A DNA stretch of 64,000 bases, taken from NCBI GenBank assembly GCA_026874595.1, contig CM049308.1, positions 20,561,867 to 20,625,866 on the forward strand. Reading direction: 5' to 3'. The position numbers and the translations under genes were made by a program. Numbering within the stretch: position 1 is the first letter of the stretch; every line of letters starts with the position of its first letter. Shown here one piece after another: positions 47,501-56,633 of the stretch. The stretch comes from Sipunculus nudus (taxonomy: Eukaryota > Annelida > Sipuncula > Golfingiida > Sipunculidae). The notes under the pieces were generated by a model. That model saw only the letters and a program-made list of their open reading frames with translations. It was not told the origin of the DNA and ran no database searches.

Positions 47501-50500
47501 GTTCACAAAATATCAGACGCAATAATCAATGGATTCTCATTAAATTCTCAGGACATTTCTGGGGATGGATCAAGGAATAAATTGGTGGGATTTCAGTGTT
47601 GATCCAGCACAGGATCCGGATTCGGGAAAGTCATCAAGGAATATTCATAAATGGACAGTCACTTATGCATGAATGAACCTGCAGATATAGGCCGAATAAG
47701 TGACTACAAACACATTGCGGAGGTTTGCATACATCAAGAGAATGAAGATTTCTAGTAAACTTATATAATGTTAACTTTTATACGTAATTGTTCAATATTC
47801 TCATTGTTATGAATATAATATTTTAATTTTTCAGACAATGGTGTTCCACCACGCATGGGCTGTGGGTCGGGATCCCGCCAATTTCTCTGATCCAGACGAT
47901 TTTCGGCCTCACAGGTGGCTGCGGAAGAGTTTCCGGCAGAAAAATAACCCGTATGCTTTCCTGGCATTCGCTCATGGACCAAGGATGTGCATAGGTCTGT
48001 CACTTTATCCATCTGGTCCCCTATGTATAAAAAAACATGAGATCCGCTTTTGTATCAAATGTAATACTGATGGCTTTACTGTTTAGAATACGTTAAAGCA
48101 TGACCAATTAGGGACGGATCCAGGAATGAGGAAAAGGAGGGGTCCAACCAGAAAGGCTTATGACAAGGTGGGGTCTGTGCCGAAAAAAGTATTCTGAAAC
48201 TCTTAAGAAGGTTGCAACTGCTTCGAAGGTTGGTGTGGGGGGGGGGGGGGGGGGGGGGTGTCCGGACAAACTTCTGCCTAGTCCAGCAAAATTCTTTAGA
48301 TGTTGAGATAACAAGTTTAAAATAGAAGTCCCCCATTTTAACTTTCATTTATGACTTAATCAATTTTAGCCTTAGGTTTTATTAGCTTGGTTGCTGGTGA
48401 GCCATTGACTGGCCATAGATCATCTATAAAACACATGTGACTTGACCATCGTCAATTTTAATTAACATATGAATTACTACTAATTGTTATGGAAGAAATA
48501 AACGGGGCATGGAGCAGGAATAAAACAATTATTGTGTTTCTTTGCTTAATTTGTAATCGATATGTATTTTCTAGAAATTAGTTATGATGTAGAAATGATG
48601 CTTCCATATTCAATGATAATAATATTTTAACTCCCATCTGTTTTATTGCAGGGAAGCGGGTTTCGGATCTCAGCATGGGACTTCTTGTTGCAAGGGTAAG
48701 TTCCAGAAATTTGCACAGATCTGCAGCACGTACCTGCAGCAAATGGCGTGGAACCGGTCGAGCGCTAGCGCTCGGTAGGACTTTTTACCGAGCGCTACCC
48801 TGGATTCACACAAGGCATTGCTCTGATCCGCGTGGGGCTACCGAGCGCTCGGACTTTTTGCCGAGCGCTACCCTGCCCTAACAACGTGCAGTGTTCTTAC
48901 ATACTCGGGACTACCGAGCGCTGTAGGGACTTTTTACCGAGCGCTACCATCGCGCACATGACAACTATTTTTTTACCGCATTCAGCACAAACCACCATAT
49001 TTAGTATAAAGCATGTTTCTTAGTTAATCCAGCATACAAAATAATTAACGTCTACTCCCTGGATAAGATCGATGATTTCTTTATGATATATTTATATACA
49101 TATACATATATATACATATACTCGGTAGTCCAAAGATGTTTGAAGTATGTAAGAACACTTCCCGTTGTAAGAGCAGGGAAGCGCACGGTAAAAGTCCCCA
49201 GCACTCGGTAAATGACTGGTTGACCCTAGGGTAGCGCTCGGTAAATGACTGGTGTGACCCTAGGGTAAAAAGTCCGAGCGCTCGGTAGCCCCACGCTGGT
49301 CAAAGCGATGCCTGGTGTGAATCCAGGGTAGCGCTCGGTAAAAAGTCCTACCGAGCGCTAGCGCTCGGTAGCGCTCGGTAAAAAGACCGACTCTGTGGAA
49401 CTTGGTTGTTAACAGCGGACAGGGGGGGGGGGGGGGCAGGGGTCCCGACCCCCTTCCTAATTTTGCGGCCTCGACTTTGAGTGGCTTGATTCTTAATTTC
49501 AACAACTCACTTCTTAATTACTACATCTCACTTTAACATTTAGAAGTCGAAGGATTTATATTTATTTTGCATCTGCCAACATTTTGTTCTAAAACCGTTT
49601 ACCTACTCCTGTGCACAAGTGTGAAAAACGAGCACCTCCCACGTAACCTGGTCGCCGTACCGCCAAACTTCACAAATCAAGATTTTTCAGGCTTCCAGGG
49701 GTTCTTTTCACTGTTTCTCCTTTCATGTTTCCTCTCCATGTTCGTTAGGTTGTCGCGCATGCGCAAGATATAACCCCGGTTCTGTTTTGATAAACAGACA
49801 CAAATGGACTGTGTTGAGGCACACATAGAATCCTAACAACGTGTGAGACTAGAATTTAAAATATGAAATCCATTTGCCTGGATTGTTTTGCTGGGAAAAG
49901 TTTGTTTTTTAAACTAATACACATTATTACGTTTCACGTGTTCGTCTTCGGGGGGGGGGGGGGGGGTGGTTGAAGGTTTGGCATTTGATGACGTGTTTGG
50001 GCCAATGTTGCTAGTTTGCAAGTTACTGGCCAGAGTTTATTATGGAAACACGACAATCAAGCCTCAAGGCTCATGCAATAAACAAAAGTCAGACGTAAAG
50101 ATTTAAATGATTGTTAATAAATAAAGAAGGTTGACAATAAATTATACAGGATCCGTTTACATTGAAATCTGATCACCATTAGTCTCATGGGCCCCCACGT
50201 CATTTGTACCATCAGCTATATCCAGGGCCGGACGCCATATTGCATGTTGTAACTCTAGGCTAGCGGAGTTTTTAATCCGAGCTAATGACGAGGTTCCTCG
50301 GGATGTCACGGCCCGAGCTGTATACCGAAACAATCCACAGTACCTGCATGCCGATGTTGACTAGTTCACCAGACTGTGGCACGCTTCTTTTAAGTCTATT
50401 CCGTTGTTATATCTCTTGGTCTTGACCAACAACGAACCCGTGCCCTGGATCTTCCAGCCCTCTTCTCTTCGTACGTCACTTCCTGCCAAATCATCCGTAA

Positions 50501-50846
50501 CTGAATAGGTCCAGTAACATGTACGACGCCGCACCTAACCGAGTTCGTACAAAGGTAAAGTCGTACCATACAGGGGTCGCCACATTATGTTAAGTGATTA
50601 ATTTTTACAATGTGGACTTTCCCCATTGATCTTTATTAGTTTCAATTTTAAAAGATACTTCAGAATGCTCTGTTTAAAAATGGTGAATTTTCTTTCAAAT
50701 TATCTGTTTACTTCTTTTTATTGCAGATGGTCAAGACATTCCGTCTTTATACTCCGAATACTAACCCGCCTGAAACCACGTGCAGCAGCCTGATTATACC
50801 AAAGGCGCCACCTGTTGTACATTTCAAAGACCGGGAGTGCAAGTGA
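28526..50846 (+). CDS. Mitochondrial-clan cytochrome P450, nine exons, complete
   Basis: A haem monooxygenase expected in the inner mitochondrial membrane, fed electrons by ferredoxin. Joining nine exons with GT-AG introns gives 1563 nt (520 residues plus stop), the usual length for the clan. The basic, acid-poor N terminus suits a mitochondrial targeting peptide. The proline-rich hinge PRPKGIPLIGD is at about residues 60-70 and the helix C motif WRRMR at 154-158. Helix I is AGVDTS (328-333) with the D331-T332 acid-alcohol pair. Helix K has ExxR (E385, R388). The haem loop FAHGPRMCIG (458-467) has cysteine ligand C465. K380 and K384 match in spacing the helix K lysines that bind adrenodoxin in CYP11A1. 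I cannot assign a CYP family or substrate. Sterol or secosteroid hydroxylases (CYP10, CYP24/27-like) are the obvious relatives. Introns range from 0.7 to 9.1 kb and are full of repeats. Confidence 0.9.
29298..29660. other. Intron 1 segment, possible repeat, class unknown
   Basis: A GC-richer block that contrasts with the surrounding AT-rich intron. No second copy was identified in the window. Confidence 0.3.
29666..30960 (+). mobile_element. Large dispersed repeat E, copy 2 (P450 intron 1)
   Basis: Matches 23227-25156 in two co-linear blocks and ends with GGATTTTCCACGGGTGCA. A 16-base poly(G) run (29812-29827) interrupts it and is absent from copy 1. Confidence 0.6.
31021..31079. repeat. (TA)n microsatellite, P450 intron 1
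   Basis: Alternating TA of about 58 bp. Confidence 0.95.
31360..31550 (+). CDS. P450 exon 2 (residues 149-213)
   Basis: The acceptor is TTCCTTGCAG at 31350-31359. It encodes DVATWRRMRRVIDRPL (helix C) through ALLSYIME. The donor is GTGAGA at 31551 (phase 1). It joins exon 3 directly to give IME-V-TGAVLFETRFG, a natural P450 helix D/E alignment, despite the 9.1-kb intron. Confidence 0.9.
32208..32276. repeat. (TA)n microsatellite, P450 intron 2
   Basis: Alternating TA of about 68 bp, the longest in the window. Confidence 0.95.
33030..33050. promoter_or_regulatory. Pair of CRE motifs in P450 intron 2
   Basis: TGACGTCAC occurs at 33030-33038 and again at 33042-33050, 12 bp apart (about one helical turn). 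This is a motif match only. Confidence 0.3.
33500..34110 (+). repeat. Diverged two-unit tandem duplication, period about 385 bp
   Basis: A block with AATATGCGATATATG near 33536 recurs as ATATATGCGATACATG near 33930. Both are followed at similar spacing by CAGATAARTATRTAGACA and TCTCCTARG words. Confidence 0.5.
34329..34580 (+). repeat. Dispersed repeat D, copy 2 (P450 intron 2)
   Basis: Matches 8889-9180 with gaps, including GCCATCCATCCTGT and a TCATTTCCTG region. Confidence 0.55.
35692..37580 (+). repeat. Modular repeat element with AGGTCA clusters (P450 intron 2)
   Basis: It starts TTAGCTCAGCTGACTGCAAG and ends near GCAGCTGAGCGTCGAGACCC. Between these lie alternating diverged modules. One contains GATAACTCCAGTTTG and TTCAAACTTGACTTA words. 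The other contains GCATTTTAAGCCAAAC and CTGCCAATAGGGG words. Most modules end in a close relative of AGGTCAAAGGTCAAGGTCA. There is no coding capacity. I recognise the style as a common molluscan non-autonomous repeat, but the class is not established. Confidence 0.7.
37975..38170 (+). repeat. Dispersed repeat B, copy 1 (P450 intron 2)
   Basis: It shares TTTACAATATAAC, a TGAATGGAATCTCGTGAAAT region and a GGATCTGG/GGATCC region with 47093-47250 and 47487-47650. Confidence 0.6.
38258..39072 (+). repeat. Three-unit tandem repeat bounded by an inverted CCCTCAGCCCT motif
   Basis: Units begin near 38284, 38587 and 38858 and share GACCTATTTTTCTACGTTT, GCTGATTATAGAAAAA and TTTCTCAGGAACC words. AGCCCTCAGCCCT on the left (about 38259) and AGGGCTGAGGG on the right (about 39059) form short inverted ends. 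Confidence 0.6.
39668..40348 (+). mobile_element. TTAA-family non-autonomous DNA element (P450 intron 2)
   Basis: The left end is AGGGGCCTATTCACC and the right end GTGAATGGGCAGCT, followed by TTAA (40349-40352). The left flank reads ATCA where TTAA is expected. The interior matches 57920-58380, including GGCTGCTTGTT, ATATGTGGGGGCCC and TTTGCAAATGG. It has no transposase. Confidence 0.75.
40651..40857 (+). CDS. P450 exon 3 (residues 213-282)
   Basis: The acceptor is TTTTGTTTCAG, ending at 40650. It encodes TGAVLFETRFGAL through DEAWHTLFRT (helices E-G). The donor is GTAAAC at 40858 (phase 1). Confidence 0.9.
41155..41331 (+). mobile_element. pogo/Tc1-like MITE, copy 1 (P450 intron 3)
   Basis: It starts TA-CAGTAAAACCCC and ends AAGGTTTTAAC. 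The interior (GGTCGCATTTTTGAGGTAG, GACCGTGAAAAAGTTGTCG) matches the reverse complement of 61554-61712. The TA insertion site and CAGT-AAACC ends are typical of pogo/Tc1-type miniature elements. Confidence 0.65.
41389..41447. repeat. (TA)n microsatellite, P450 intron 3
   Basis: Alternating TA of about 58 bp, located 60 bp after the pogo-like MITE. Confidence 0.95.
41744..41880. repeat. (GA)n microsatellite, P450 intron 3
   Basis: About 65 bp of pure GA followed by degenerate GA. The SLSLSL and RERERE open frames here are artefacts. Confidence 0.95.
43449..43600 (+). CDS. P450 exon 4 (residues 282-332)
   Basis: It encodes KRAIQDKG through MAELMLAGVDT, the N-terminal half of the oxygen-binding helix I. 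The AAG acceptor ending at 43448 keeps the phase. A stronger-looking TTTGCAG ending at 43428 would put a TAA stop in frame and is not compatible with the downstream frame. The donor is GTGAGT at 43601. Confidence 0.85.
43675..43775 (-). repeat. GAGTCC-rich repeat G, short copy (P450 intron 4)
   Basis: It contains CTCGAGCTCGGACTTGGAC and GAGTCCATCTCGAGTAC, resembling the 16690-16830 part of repeat G. Confidence 0.5.
43826..44492. mobile_element. CpG-rich inverted-repeat element (MITE) in P450 intron 4
   Basis: Perfect 15-bp terminal inverted repeats CTTAGGCCCCTTTTC (43826-43840) and GAAAAGGGGCCTAAG (44478-44492) bound 667 bp. Near both ends are many GTTTCCGCGCGC and GCGCGGAAA palindromic words with CATGGAAAAGG sub-repeats, giving extensive self-complementarity and high CpG in an AT-rich region. 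No target duplication is obvious and no transposase is present. Confidence 0.75.
44541..44600. repeat. (GA)n microsatellite before P450 exon 5
   Basis: About 40 bp of GA with flanking degenerate units, ending about 55 bp before the exon 5 acceptor. Confidence 0.95.
44653..44819 (+). CDS. P450 exon 5 (residues 333-388)
   Basis: The acceptor is TTCTTTTAG. It encodes SSSVMQFLLHELARHP, the rest of helix I, helix J and most of helix K, ending within the ExxR arginine codon. The donor is GTACAT at 44820. A (GA)n tract lies about 70 bp upstream of the acceptor. Confidence 0.9.
46375..46450 (+). CDS. P450 exon 6 (residues 388-413)
   Basis: The acceptor is TCTCCAG, ending at 46374. It completes ExxR and encodes LYPPAMPSRVLEEDITLCGF. 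The donor is GTAGGT at 46451. Confidence 0.9.
46525..47029 (+). mobile_element. TTAA-family non-autonomous DNA element (P450 intron 6)
   Basis: Flanked by TTAA on both sides (46521-46524 and 47030-47033). The ends are ACGGGCCCCATCAC and TTATGCCCCT. It matches 7373-7752 through most of its length. Confidence 0.75.
47093..47250 (+). repeat. Dispersed repeat B, copy 2 (P450 intron 6)
   Basis: It shares TGTTTACAAGATAAC, GGGCCAATGGAGAAT and GATCCGGATCC with the copies at 37975 and 47487. Confidence 0.6.
47487..47650 (+). repeat. Dispersed repeat B, copy 3 (P450 intron 6)
   Basis: It shares TGTTTGTTCACAAAATATC, ATGGATTCTCATTAAAT and GATCCGGATTC with copies 1 and 2. It sits in the same intron as copy 2, about 390 bp away. 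Confidence 0.6.
47835..47994 (+). CDS. P450 exon 7 (residues 414-467)
   Basis: The acceptor is TTTTTCAG. It encodes TMVFHHAWAVGRDP, the meander segment with FRPHRW in place of the usual PERF-type motif, and the haem loop through C465. The donor is GTCTGT at 47995 (phase 1). Confidence 0.9.
48107..48260 (-). repeat. GGATCC-type repeat fragment ending in poly(G) (P450 intron 7)
   Basis: GACGGATCCAGGAATGAGG followed by a run of 22 G. A similar CTGGATCCCCTCC plus poly(C) arrangement lies in the opposite orientation at about 37636-37667. Confidence 0.5.
48652..48695 (+). CDS. P450 exon 8 (residues 467-481)
   Basis: A 44-bp exon encoding GKRVSDLSMGLLVAR (helix L start). The acceptor is TTATTGCAG and the donor GTAAGT. 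A long inverted repeat begins about 60 bp downstream of the donor. Confidence 0.9.
48755..49385. repeat. Foldback element of TACCGAGCGCT motifs (P450 intron 8)
   Basis: The left arm (about 48755-48950) and right arm (about 49150-49385) are inverted copies around a central loop of about 200 bp. The inner 100 bp of each arm is nearly identical in reverse complement. Both arms are studded with TACCGAGCGCT / AGCGCTCGGTA, more than ten copies in all, often next to GGACTTTTT or AAAAAGTCC. It contains a shared GGATTCACAC word. No target duplication was identified. Confidence 0.75.
49560..49960 (+). repeat. Diverged TTAA-family relative (P450 intron 8)
   Basis: Matches 2667-3130: GCATCTGCCAA, TACTCCT, a TCGCGCATGCGCAAGAT segment, an AACAGACAC word and an ACACATTATT word. 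Ends were not defined. Confidence 0.5.
50039..50588 (-). mobile_element. Solo-LTR candidate with 5-bp target duplication (P450 intron 8)
   Basis: Five-base direct repeats ATTAT (50039-50043 and 50584-50588) flank 540 bp. On the minus strand this begins GTGGCGACCCCTGTATGG, resembling Ty3/Gypsy LTR starts (TGTGGCGACC), and ends GTCGTGTTTCC. The segment is GC-richer than its surroundings. No internal gag-pol and no second LTR are in the window. The TG/CA boundary is ambiguous by one base at each side. Confidence 0.5.
50727..50846 (+). CDS. P450 exon 9 (residues 482-520) and stop
   Basis: The acceptor is TTTATTGCAG. It encodes MVKTFRLYTP through the C terminus DRECK and TGA. A candidate poly(A) signal AATAAA lies at 51241-51246, followed by a GT-rich stretch. 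Confidence 0.9.
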   Translation: MVKTFRLYTPNTNPPETTCSSLIIPKAPPVVHFKDRECK

Positions 50847-53390
50847 CATCTGGTGTATATATGAAAAACTGATTAAGCCTAGGCTTTATCTGCGAAACAG
50901 ATTCACTCATTGGCCGAAGTACTCATGTCAGCTGCAATCGCTAAATCATATCAAAATGATAGAGCACGTTGTGCTCCTTAAAAATGGACTGATACCCAAA
51001 TATTTCTAAATTGCGTCAAAAAAGTTTGCAAATTTTATCATTTAGCAATCACAATAAGTTTCTGAGTGGCTGCTGGAACCGGCTTGATTGTTACTCACAA
51101 TGTGCAGTATCGGCGTCACAAGAGTACGATTCTGCCAGTTAGGGATTGTGGGTAAAGAAACCCTCAACCCACAATGCACTATGCTTTTTAAATACACCAG
51201 CGGGGTAGGTATAATTAGAGCGAAGAGGGTAATGTAGCCCAATAAAATATGTTGGAGTTGAATTGTTTCAAGGCAAATCACATGAACATTAATGTTTCTG
51301 TGGTAAGATCTTAAGGGAATAAATAATATGTTTTTAGGTTTGCGCATGTGCTATGTAAACAGGGGGTGTTTCACTGAAATGAAACAAATTTTGATTTTTA
51401 AGAAAAGAGGGCCCGGCTATTCCAAACTGGAAGAAGTTCGTTTGAATAGAAACAGCCTCTGGTAGGAGGGGGATTTTTACTCTCATTGGCTCACTCTGTC
51501 TAATCTAAAACTACGTGTCCACTTATACACAATGGCAATAAATTCATTGACGCGGCTAAAACCTGATCAAAGACCGTGTCAGTTTGCGCTATGCGAAGTG
51601 CGGCCCGTATTTGCTATGTACGGAATGTGGATACATTCTTGGTCACATTTTGAAAAAACTTCAGATCACATTGACAAACGCACATACAGACACAAAGCAA
51701 ACATGTCTGCATCCACATACCTTTAAATTAAGACATTTTTCTTTACGCGCGGCTCAAAGCGAACTATCCGGATCCTTTCATTATTGCTAAGGCGAAGACA
51801 AGATACTTTTCAGAGTTACCAACAAAATCAACAAAAAAGGTTATGCAACTATTATGTTGATAAACTTCAACGTCGACTGACAGTCTGCATGGACAACGTT
51901 TGCACGTGGTTGGCTCAGCTGGACAAGGAACTTGTCATCGTCGACATTTACAGGTGTGAGTCTTTCAGCTGAATTTCACGGACGTGCTAATCGGGTTGCT
52001 ACACTCCAACTGTTACAAGTCGTAGACGAAAAGAGTATGCTCGAATGTATTATTTTGTTCTGTGTCATACATTATTATACGTAAGAGGAGTCTTATATAT
52101 GAGACGGATCTATTACTATATAATAAAATGTAACGTAATATGATATAATATAATAAATCATAATATGACTTGACATTTTTATATATGCTTTAGTAAATAA
52201 CCTATTTATAAAATACTTGTCATGCTGAGTTTTATAAGAAAGGCCAACCTTTGAAATCATCTACAGTTAGTAAATACGAATAATGAATTTTATATATACG
52301 TAATCATACATATTATGAACATATTTAATATAAAGGTAGCATCTTTAAAAAATTCCTTTAAAATATTCCATAAATTATGAGAAAGGATCGTTCCTGCATG
52401 CTCTAATATAAAAAAGCAACTGGTTATGTTAAATTTTCTATTCGGAATCAGTATGCTATTACATTTTTCTGTCATCCATTTTTATTTTACTCAGTTTTTT
52501 ATTACAATTCCTCTAAATTAATTACAGGAGTGGCGAATCCAGGCCTATTATAAAGAAATGGTCAAATACCAACATTATTGCCTTTCATGGAAAATAAGAC
52601 CTTTGGTTTTCAAGAATTAAAACAGGCTCGAAAATAAAACTCTGCTAACACTGTTTTAGTTAGTGAAGTAGTCCACAAATTCTTCGATACGAATACTCAG
52701 GCAGAACGTCTTTATCGATGCCATACTATCTCGTTAAATAATGAAAGGTAATGCATGTATAAGAAACTGTTAATGCATGTATAAAAAACTGTTGGAGTTG
52801 GAGGGCTTGTCCTGGGTTAATATGATTAATATAGTCCTGTGGAGATGTGTAATTGTGTGATAATTATAAGCTTTACTTCTTGAGCATTCGTATTAAGGTC
52901 AGAATGCACCATAACTAGGCCAAAGATCGCGATAAAAGCCAGGCCTGAGATCGTTATTAACATTGTTTTTAAAGCCAGTTATTCACCTGTCTCATTTGTC
53001 GATAAAATGGGATTTATGGCTCACTGTGCGCATACATTAATATACTAAAGATTTGTCTTGCTAAGAGAGGACCTGTGCAATAAGGAATCGGCGGTTTTTG
53101 TCTTATTGTTATAAAAAAGTTCCAATGAATTATCTTCATTCAATGGTCGGCAGATATTTGTATAGGCCACTTGAACCAAAATCTTTAAGCTCAGAAACCG
53201 ACTTTACAATGTGTTGATCAAAGATTTTCTGAATGTTTATTTTGATCAATGGAGTTATAAACACAAAAGAACACTTCTATTGAATGATTGCGACAGGCAA
53301 AACGGAGAGAAATACATAAAATCGCGTAATACCTTATCTCAGAGATAATCTTTATCTTCCATTATAATACCTTTCTGATTAAAATGTCAG
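50847..53390. other. Intergenic, 3' flank of the P450, nothing recognised
   Basis: A candidate P450 poly(A) signal is at 51241. Otherwise AT-rich sequence without a supported exon or bounded repeat. Confidence 0.45.
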
Positions 53391-53716
53391 GAGTGGTTTT
53401 GTCAGTTTCACCTGGCGTCAACAGTACCATTGTCTCCAATCTGGAACTTGATTTAAAAAAGTGCATACATACATATCACTATCGTCGGAAATACCCTACT
53501 TATATATTCCCTTTAATTTATTCCAAAGGAATATGAGAACTGAGCTGCCGGAGGGGTGGTTTTATCAGTTTCACCTGGCGTCAACAGTACCATTGTCTCC
53601 AATCTGGAACTTGATTTAAAAAAGTCCATACATACATATCACTATCGTCGGAAATACCCCACTTATATATTCCCTTTTATTTATACCAAAGGAATATGAG
53701 AACTGAGCTGCCGGAG
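53391..53716 (+). repeat. Recent 163-bp tandem duplication
   Basis: Two adjacent units, 53391-53553 and 53554-53716, differ at only a handful of positions. Each runs from GGTTTTGTCAGTTTCACC (or a close variant) to GAACTGAGCTGCCGGAG. Confidence 0.9.
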
Positions 53717-54699
53717 TATCAATCTGGCAAAATATACTTTTGTTTACTGCGTTATTTACTCCGAGGATCTGCGTCATGAGTGGTAATTGATATCCACTCG
53801 CTGATCTATTTTTAGCTTATTCAATTCGCTTGTAGAACAAGCCTGTTTACAATCAAACGTTCACATCAAATAACGGAGAGAATAAAGATGAAAGAGGGTG
53901 AAAGGAAGAGGAAAAGCGCTTGGAATTAATGGATTTTGTGGAGGGTAAGAAGAATATCTTGATTTTGGAGGTAATCTTGATCGCAATTTTTTTTTTAATT
54001 GAAAGGATTTTTTTTCTTTTCATAAATTTGTATTAGGAGCTATCTTCGCTGGAAAGTTCACCTATGTAGCGGGTCGGTGCCTTACGATTTTGTGTATACG
54101 GGAAGACAAGAAAGTTTGATTAGAAAACTGGTGGTATCCATGTATTCTCAGACTACACCTCTATAGAGTTTACCGGTATTGTACATATATATACACATTC
54201 CGGGCTTGAACAAATCGCAACTGGCTTTCTTGTTTCAGAAGGGTCCACGCGTCAACAGTCAGGCATAGTCCGTGTAATTAAATAAAAAAAATCAGCTAAT
54301 ACATAATTTCACCTAAATGATGTTATCTGATATATAATAATATATCGTTCTTGTTGATACCAATCTCACAAAAGCCGCAGGATAACTCAGAAATGGTACC
54401 ACCACTTTAAAGGACCAGAATTTAACTTAAATTCTTGTTTTATATCGGTATTTTCGAATAAGCTAAACATTTTTTCAGAATTCGACTATTTATTTTAGAA
54501 ATATCTTAGCCTTTTAGTCGATGTTTATATTTTGGCAAATAAAATTCAATAGCTCACGCTGACAAGCAGTGGCGTTTATTAATCTTCAAGGGGGGAGAGA
54601 TGACTCGCAGGCCTGGAGAATCCTTAATTTAAACACATATACATGTATATAATTATAACAGTAAAATTATGCACCATCACCAGTTATTTTCTATCATTC

Positions 54700-54744
<45 letters not shown>

Positions 54745-55330
54745 ACTGTCTGTCTGACACGTTTCAAATGTATATCAATTCAGTATATAAGGTTTAAAAA
54801 AAAATAAGGTATTATGTGTGCAGTAAAGGGTAATTCTATACCGGTTTTAGATATATAATAAATTACGGTAAATTCAGAAATGGAACTAAAGTTTATAATT
54901 CAAATAATCAATATATTTCATTTCCAATATACATGTATTTATGTTTTTCCTTGACTGCCTCCCTTGCCAAAAAGGGAAGGGGAGACGCCCCTGTGGCAAG
55001 TTGTAACTTTTTTTTTTAAAGATTCAACTTAGGATTTTGATTCTCGCATAAACCAACAGGCAACTTTCATATCTTACCTCTGCAAATGCATATACATCCA
55101 CTTAAAAATTACATGTATATATTGTTATTATTTGTTCATAATATTTTGTTCGTAACTTCGACACGAGAGGGCGCCAAGATACGATTTCATTCAGGTGATC
55201 AGCAACTTGACACAGCAGTCATAATTATCCATATTATAATACCTCCGCCAGTGACATTATATTATATTTCCTCCTTGTTTGCGTGTTAGCTACTTTAATT
55301 AAAAAGAAACCCGGGAAGTCTTTTTTTTTT
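53717..55330. other. Intergenic, nothing recognised apart from a (TA)n tract
   Basis: A short (TA)n plus T-run lies at about 54702-54744. No exon was recognised. Confidence 0.45.
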
Positions 55331-55346
55331 GGGGGGGGGGGGGGGG

Positions 55347-55590
55347 TTGGAGCCTGGACAGACAAGGTGTAAAACGCTCATCTCTCTCCGCTGGTGACCC
55401 TGGTTCGATTCCAGGGTTGCTATAAGAGTGGGTTTTTATGGCCAACTTTAAGGTTGCTGGTTTTCTCCGGGTTCTCCGGTTTTCTGCCACCTCCAGAGAC
55501 TACCGAACGCCAACCCCTGAGTCATGTATTGTGCATAATTTAGTTATAATGAATAGTTGTACAATCCATGTAAAATAAATAAAGTATATA
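55347..55590 (+). mobile_element. tRNA-derived SINE
   Basis: Box B GGTTCGATTCC is at 55402-55412 inside a T-arm-like CCTGGTTCGATTCCAGG, with a degraded 5' tRNA half. The tRNA-unrelated body has CTCCGGGTTCTCCGG, a word I recognise from invertebrate SINEs. The AT-rich tail is of AAATAAATAAA type. A run of 16 G (55331-55346) abuts its left edge. Confidence 0.65.
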
Positions 55591-56388
55591 GCTTATATAA
55601 ATTCCGAAGAAAACCCCCGTTTGATTTTTGGAGTTAATCTAGATCACCGTAATAAATGTTTCATCAAAATGACTGGTATTAGTAGTTGGTTTTATTAACC
55701 GGGTTCACCTGTGGAAAGGCCTGGTGAACAACTGCACTGGGCACACGGGTACACAGACAAAGTACATCCTAAACTTGCACTCCGTTCTAACTACTTTTTC
55801 GGTTTTGTGTCCAAACATATCTGCCAGTCTTTAAATGATCCTCAATGAAATGTCGTGTTAGTATGAGTCACGGGAAGGCATGCGATGTTCATATTAATGT
55901 AACGTTTAAATCATGTCAGTATTTGTATTTATAATATGTAAAAATTCCTGTGTTTACGGCTACTTGAACCCATACACTTTAACATCAGCTGAACCACCAA
56001 GCATGGCCACACAGTGCGTACTGATTTTAGGTTACAACTACCTAACTATATTCAAGGACATTTTTCCTATTGCCAGACCCTGTCTGATAATGCTGTCCGT
56101 GTTGTGTGTATACATGTAGTGCATACCTGCGCGGAGATGCATAGCGCATGCTCTACACATATTAGCACTTAAGTTGAAGCATCGGCAATACACATGTATC
56201 GCATGGTCGGTCAACCTAATAAAAACCGCAGGAGTATAAAGCATTACAGTCAGAGGCGTGTACTATCTGCATACACCTACAACCAGGTCAAAGTTGGCCA
56301 CACTTATATGCACATAAAGGTTCATATTCTCCCATCCTCCCTCCGTGTGAGGACACGGCTCTACGCGCATCAGTGTTTCGGGAGTACT
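55591..56388. other. Intergenic 5' flank of the claudin-like gene
   Basis: No exon or repeat recognised. Confidence 0.4.
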
Positions 56389-56402
56389 TATATAGATATA
56401 AA
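56389..56402 (+). promoter_or_regulatory. TATA-like stretch upstream of the claudin-like gene
   Basis: TATATAGATATAAA lies 62-76 bp before the ATG. It is compatible with a core promoter if the 5' UTR is short. It is an AT-rich motif in AT-rich DNA, so weak evidence. Confidence 0.3.
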
Positions 56403-56464
56403 GCTAACGAGCGCACATTGATATAACACATATTAAAAAAAGATATTACTGAAATTAGAACAAG

Positions 56465-56633
56465 ATGCAAAAACCGACAACAAATGGTATTGCATTACTT
56501 GTGATTCTTTTGATAGCCACAACGTTCATTCTCGCCTCCCTCACGACCGAGTACTGGACGGAAGGAAAATACCGAACTGGACTATGGATATCTTGCAATA
56601 GTAACAGCACATCGTGTTGGACTAATGTTGGAG
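56465..56633 (+). CDS. Claudin-like exon 1 (residues 1-57)
   Basis: The ATG at 56465 is in an AACAAGATGC context. It encodes helix 1 and the W-GLW-C-C loop, ending WTNVG plus one base. The donor is GTAGGT at 56634. Confidence 0.85.
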
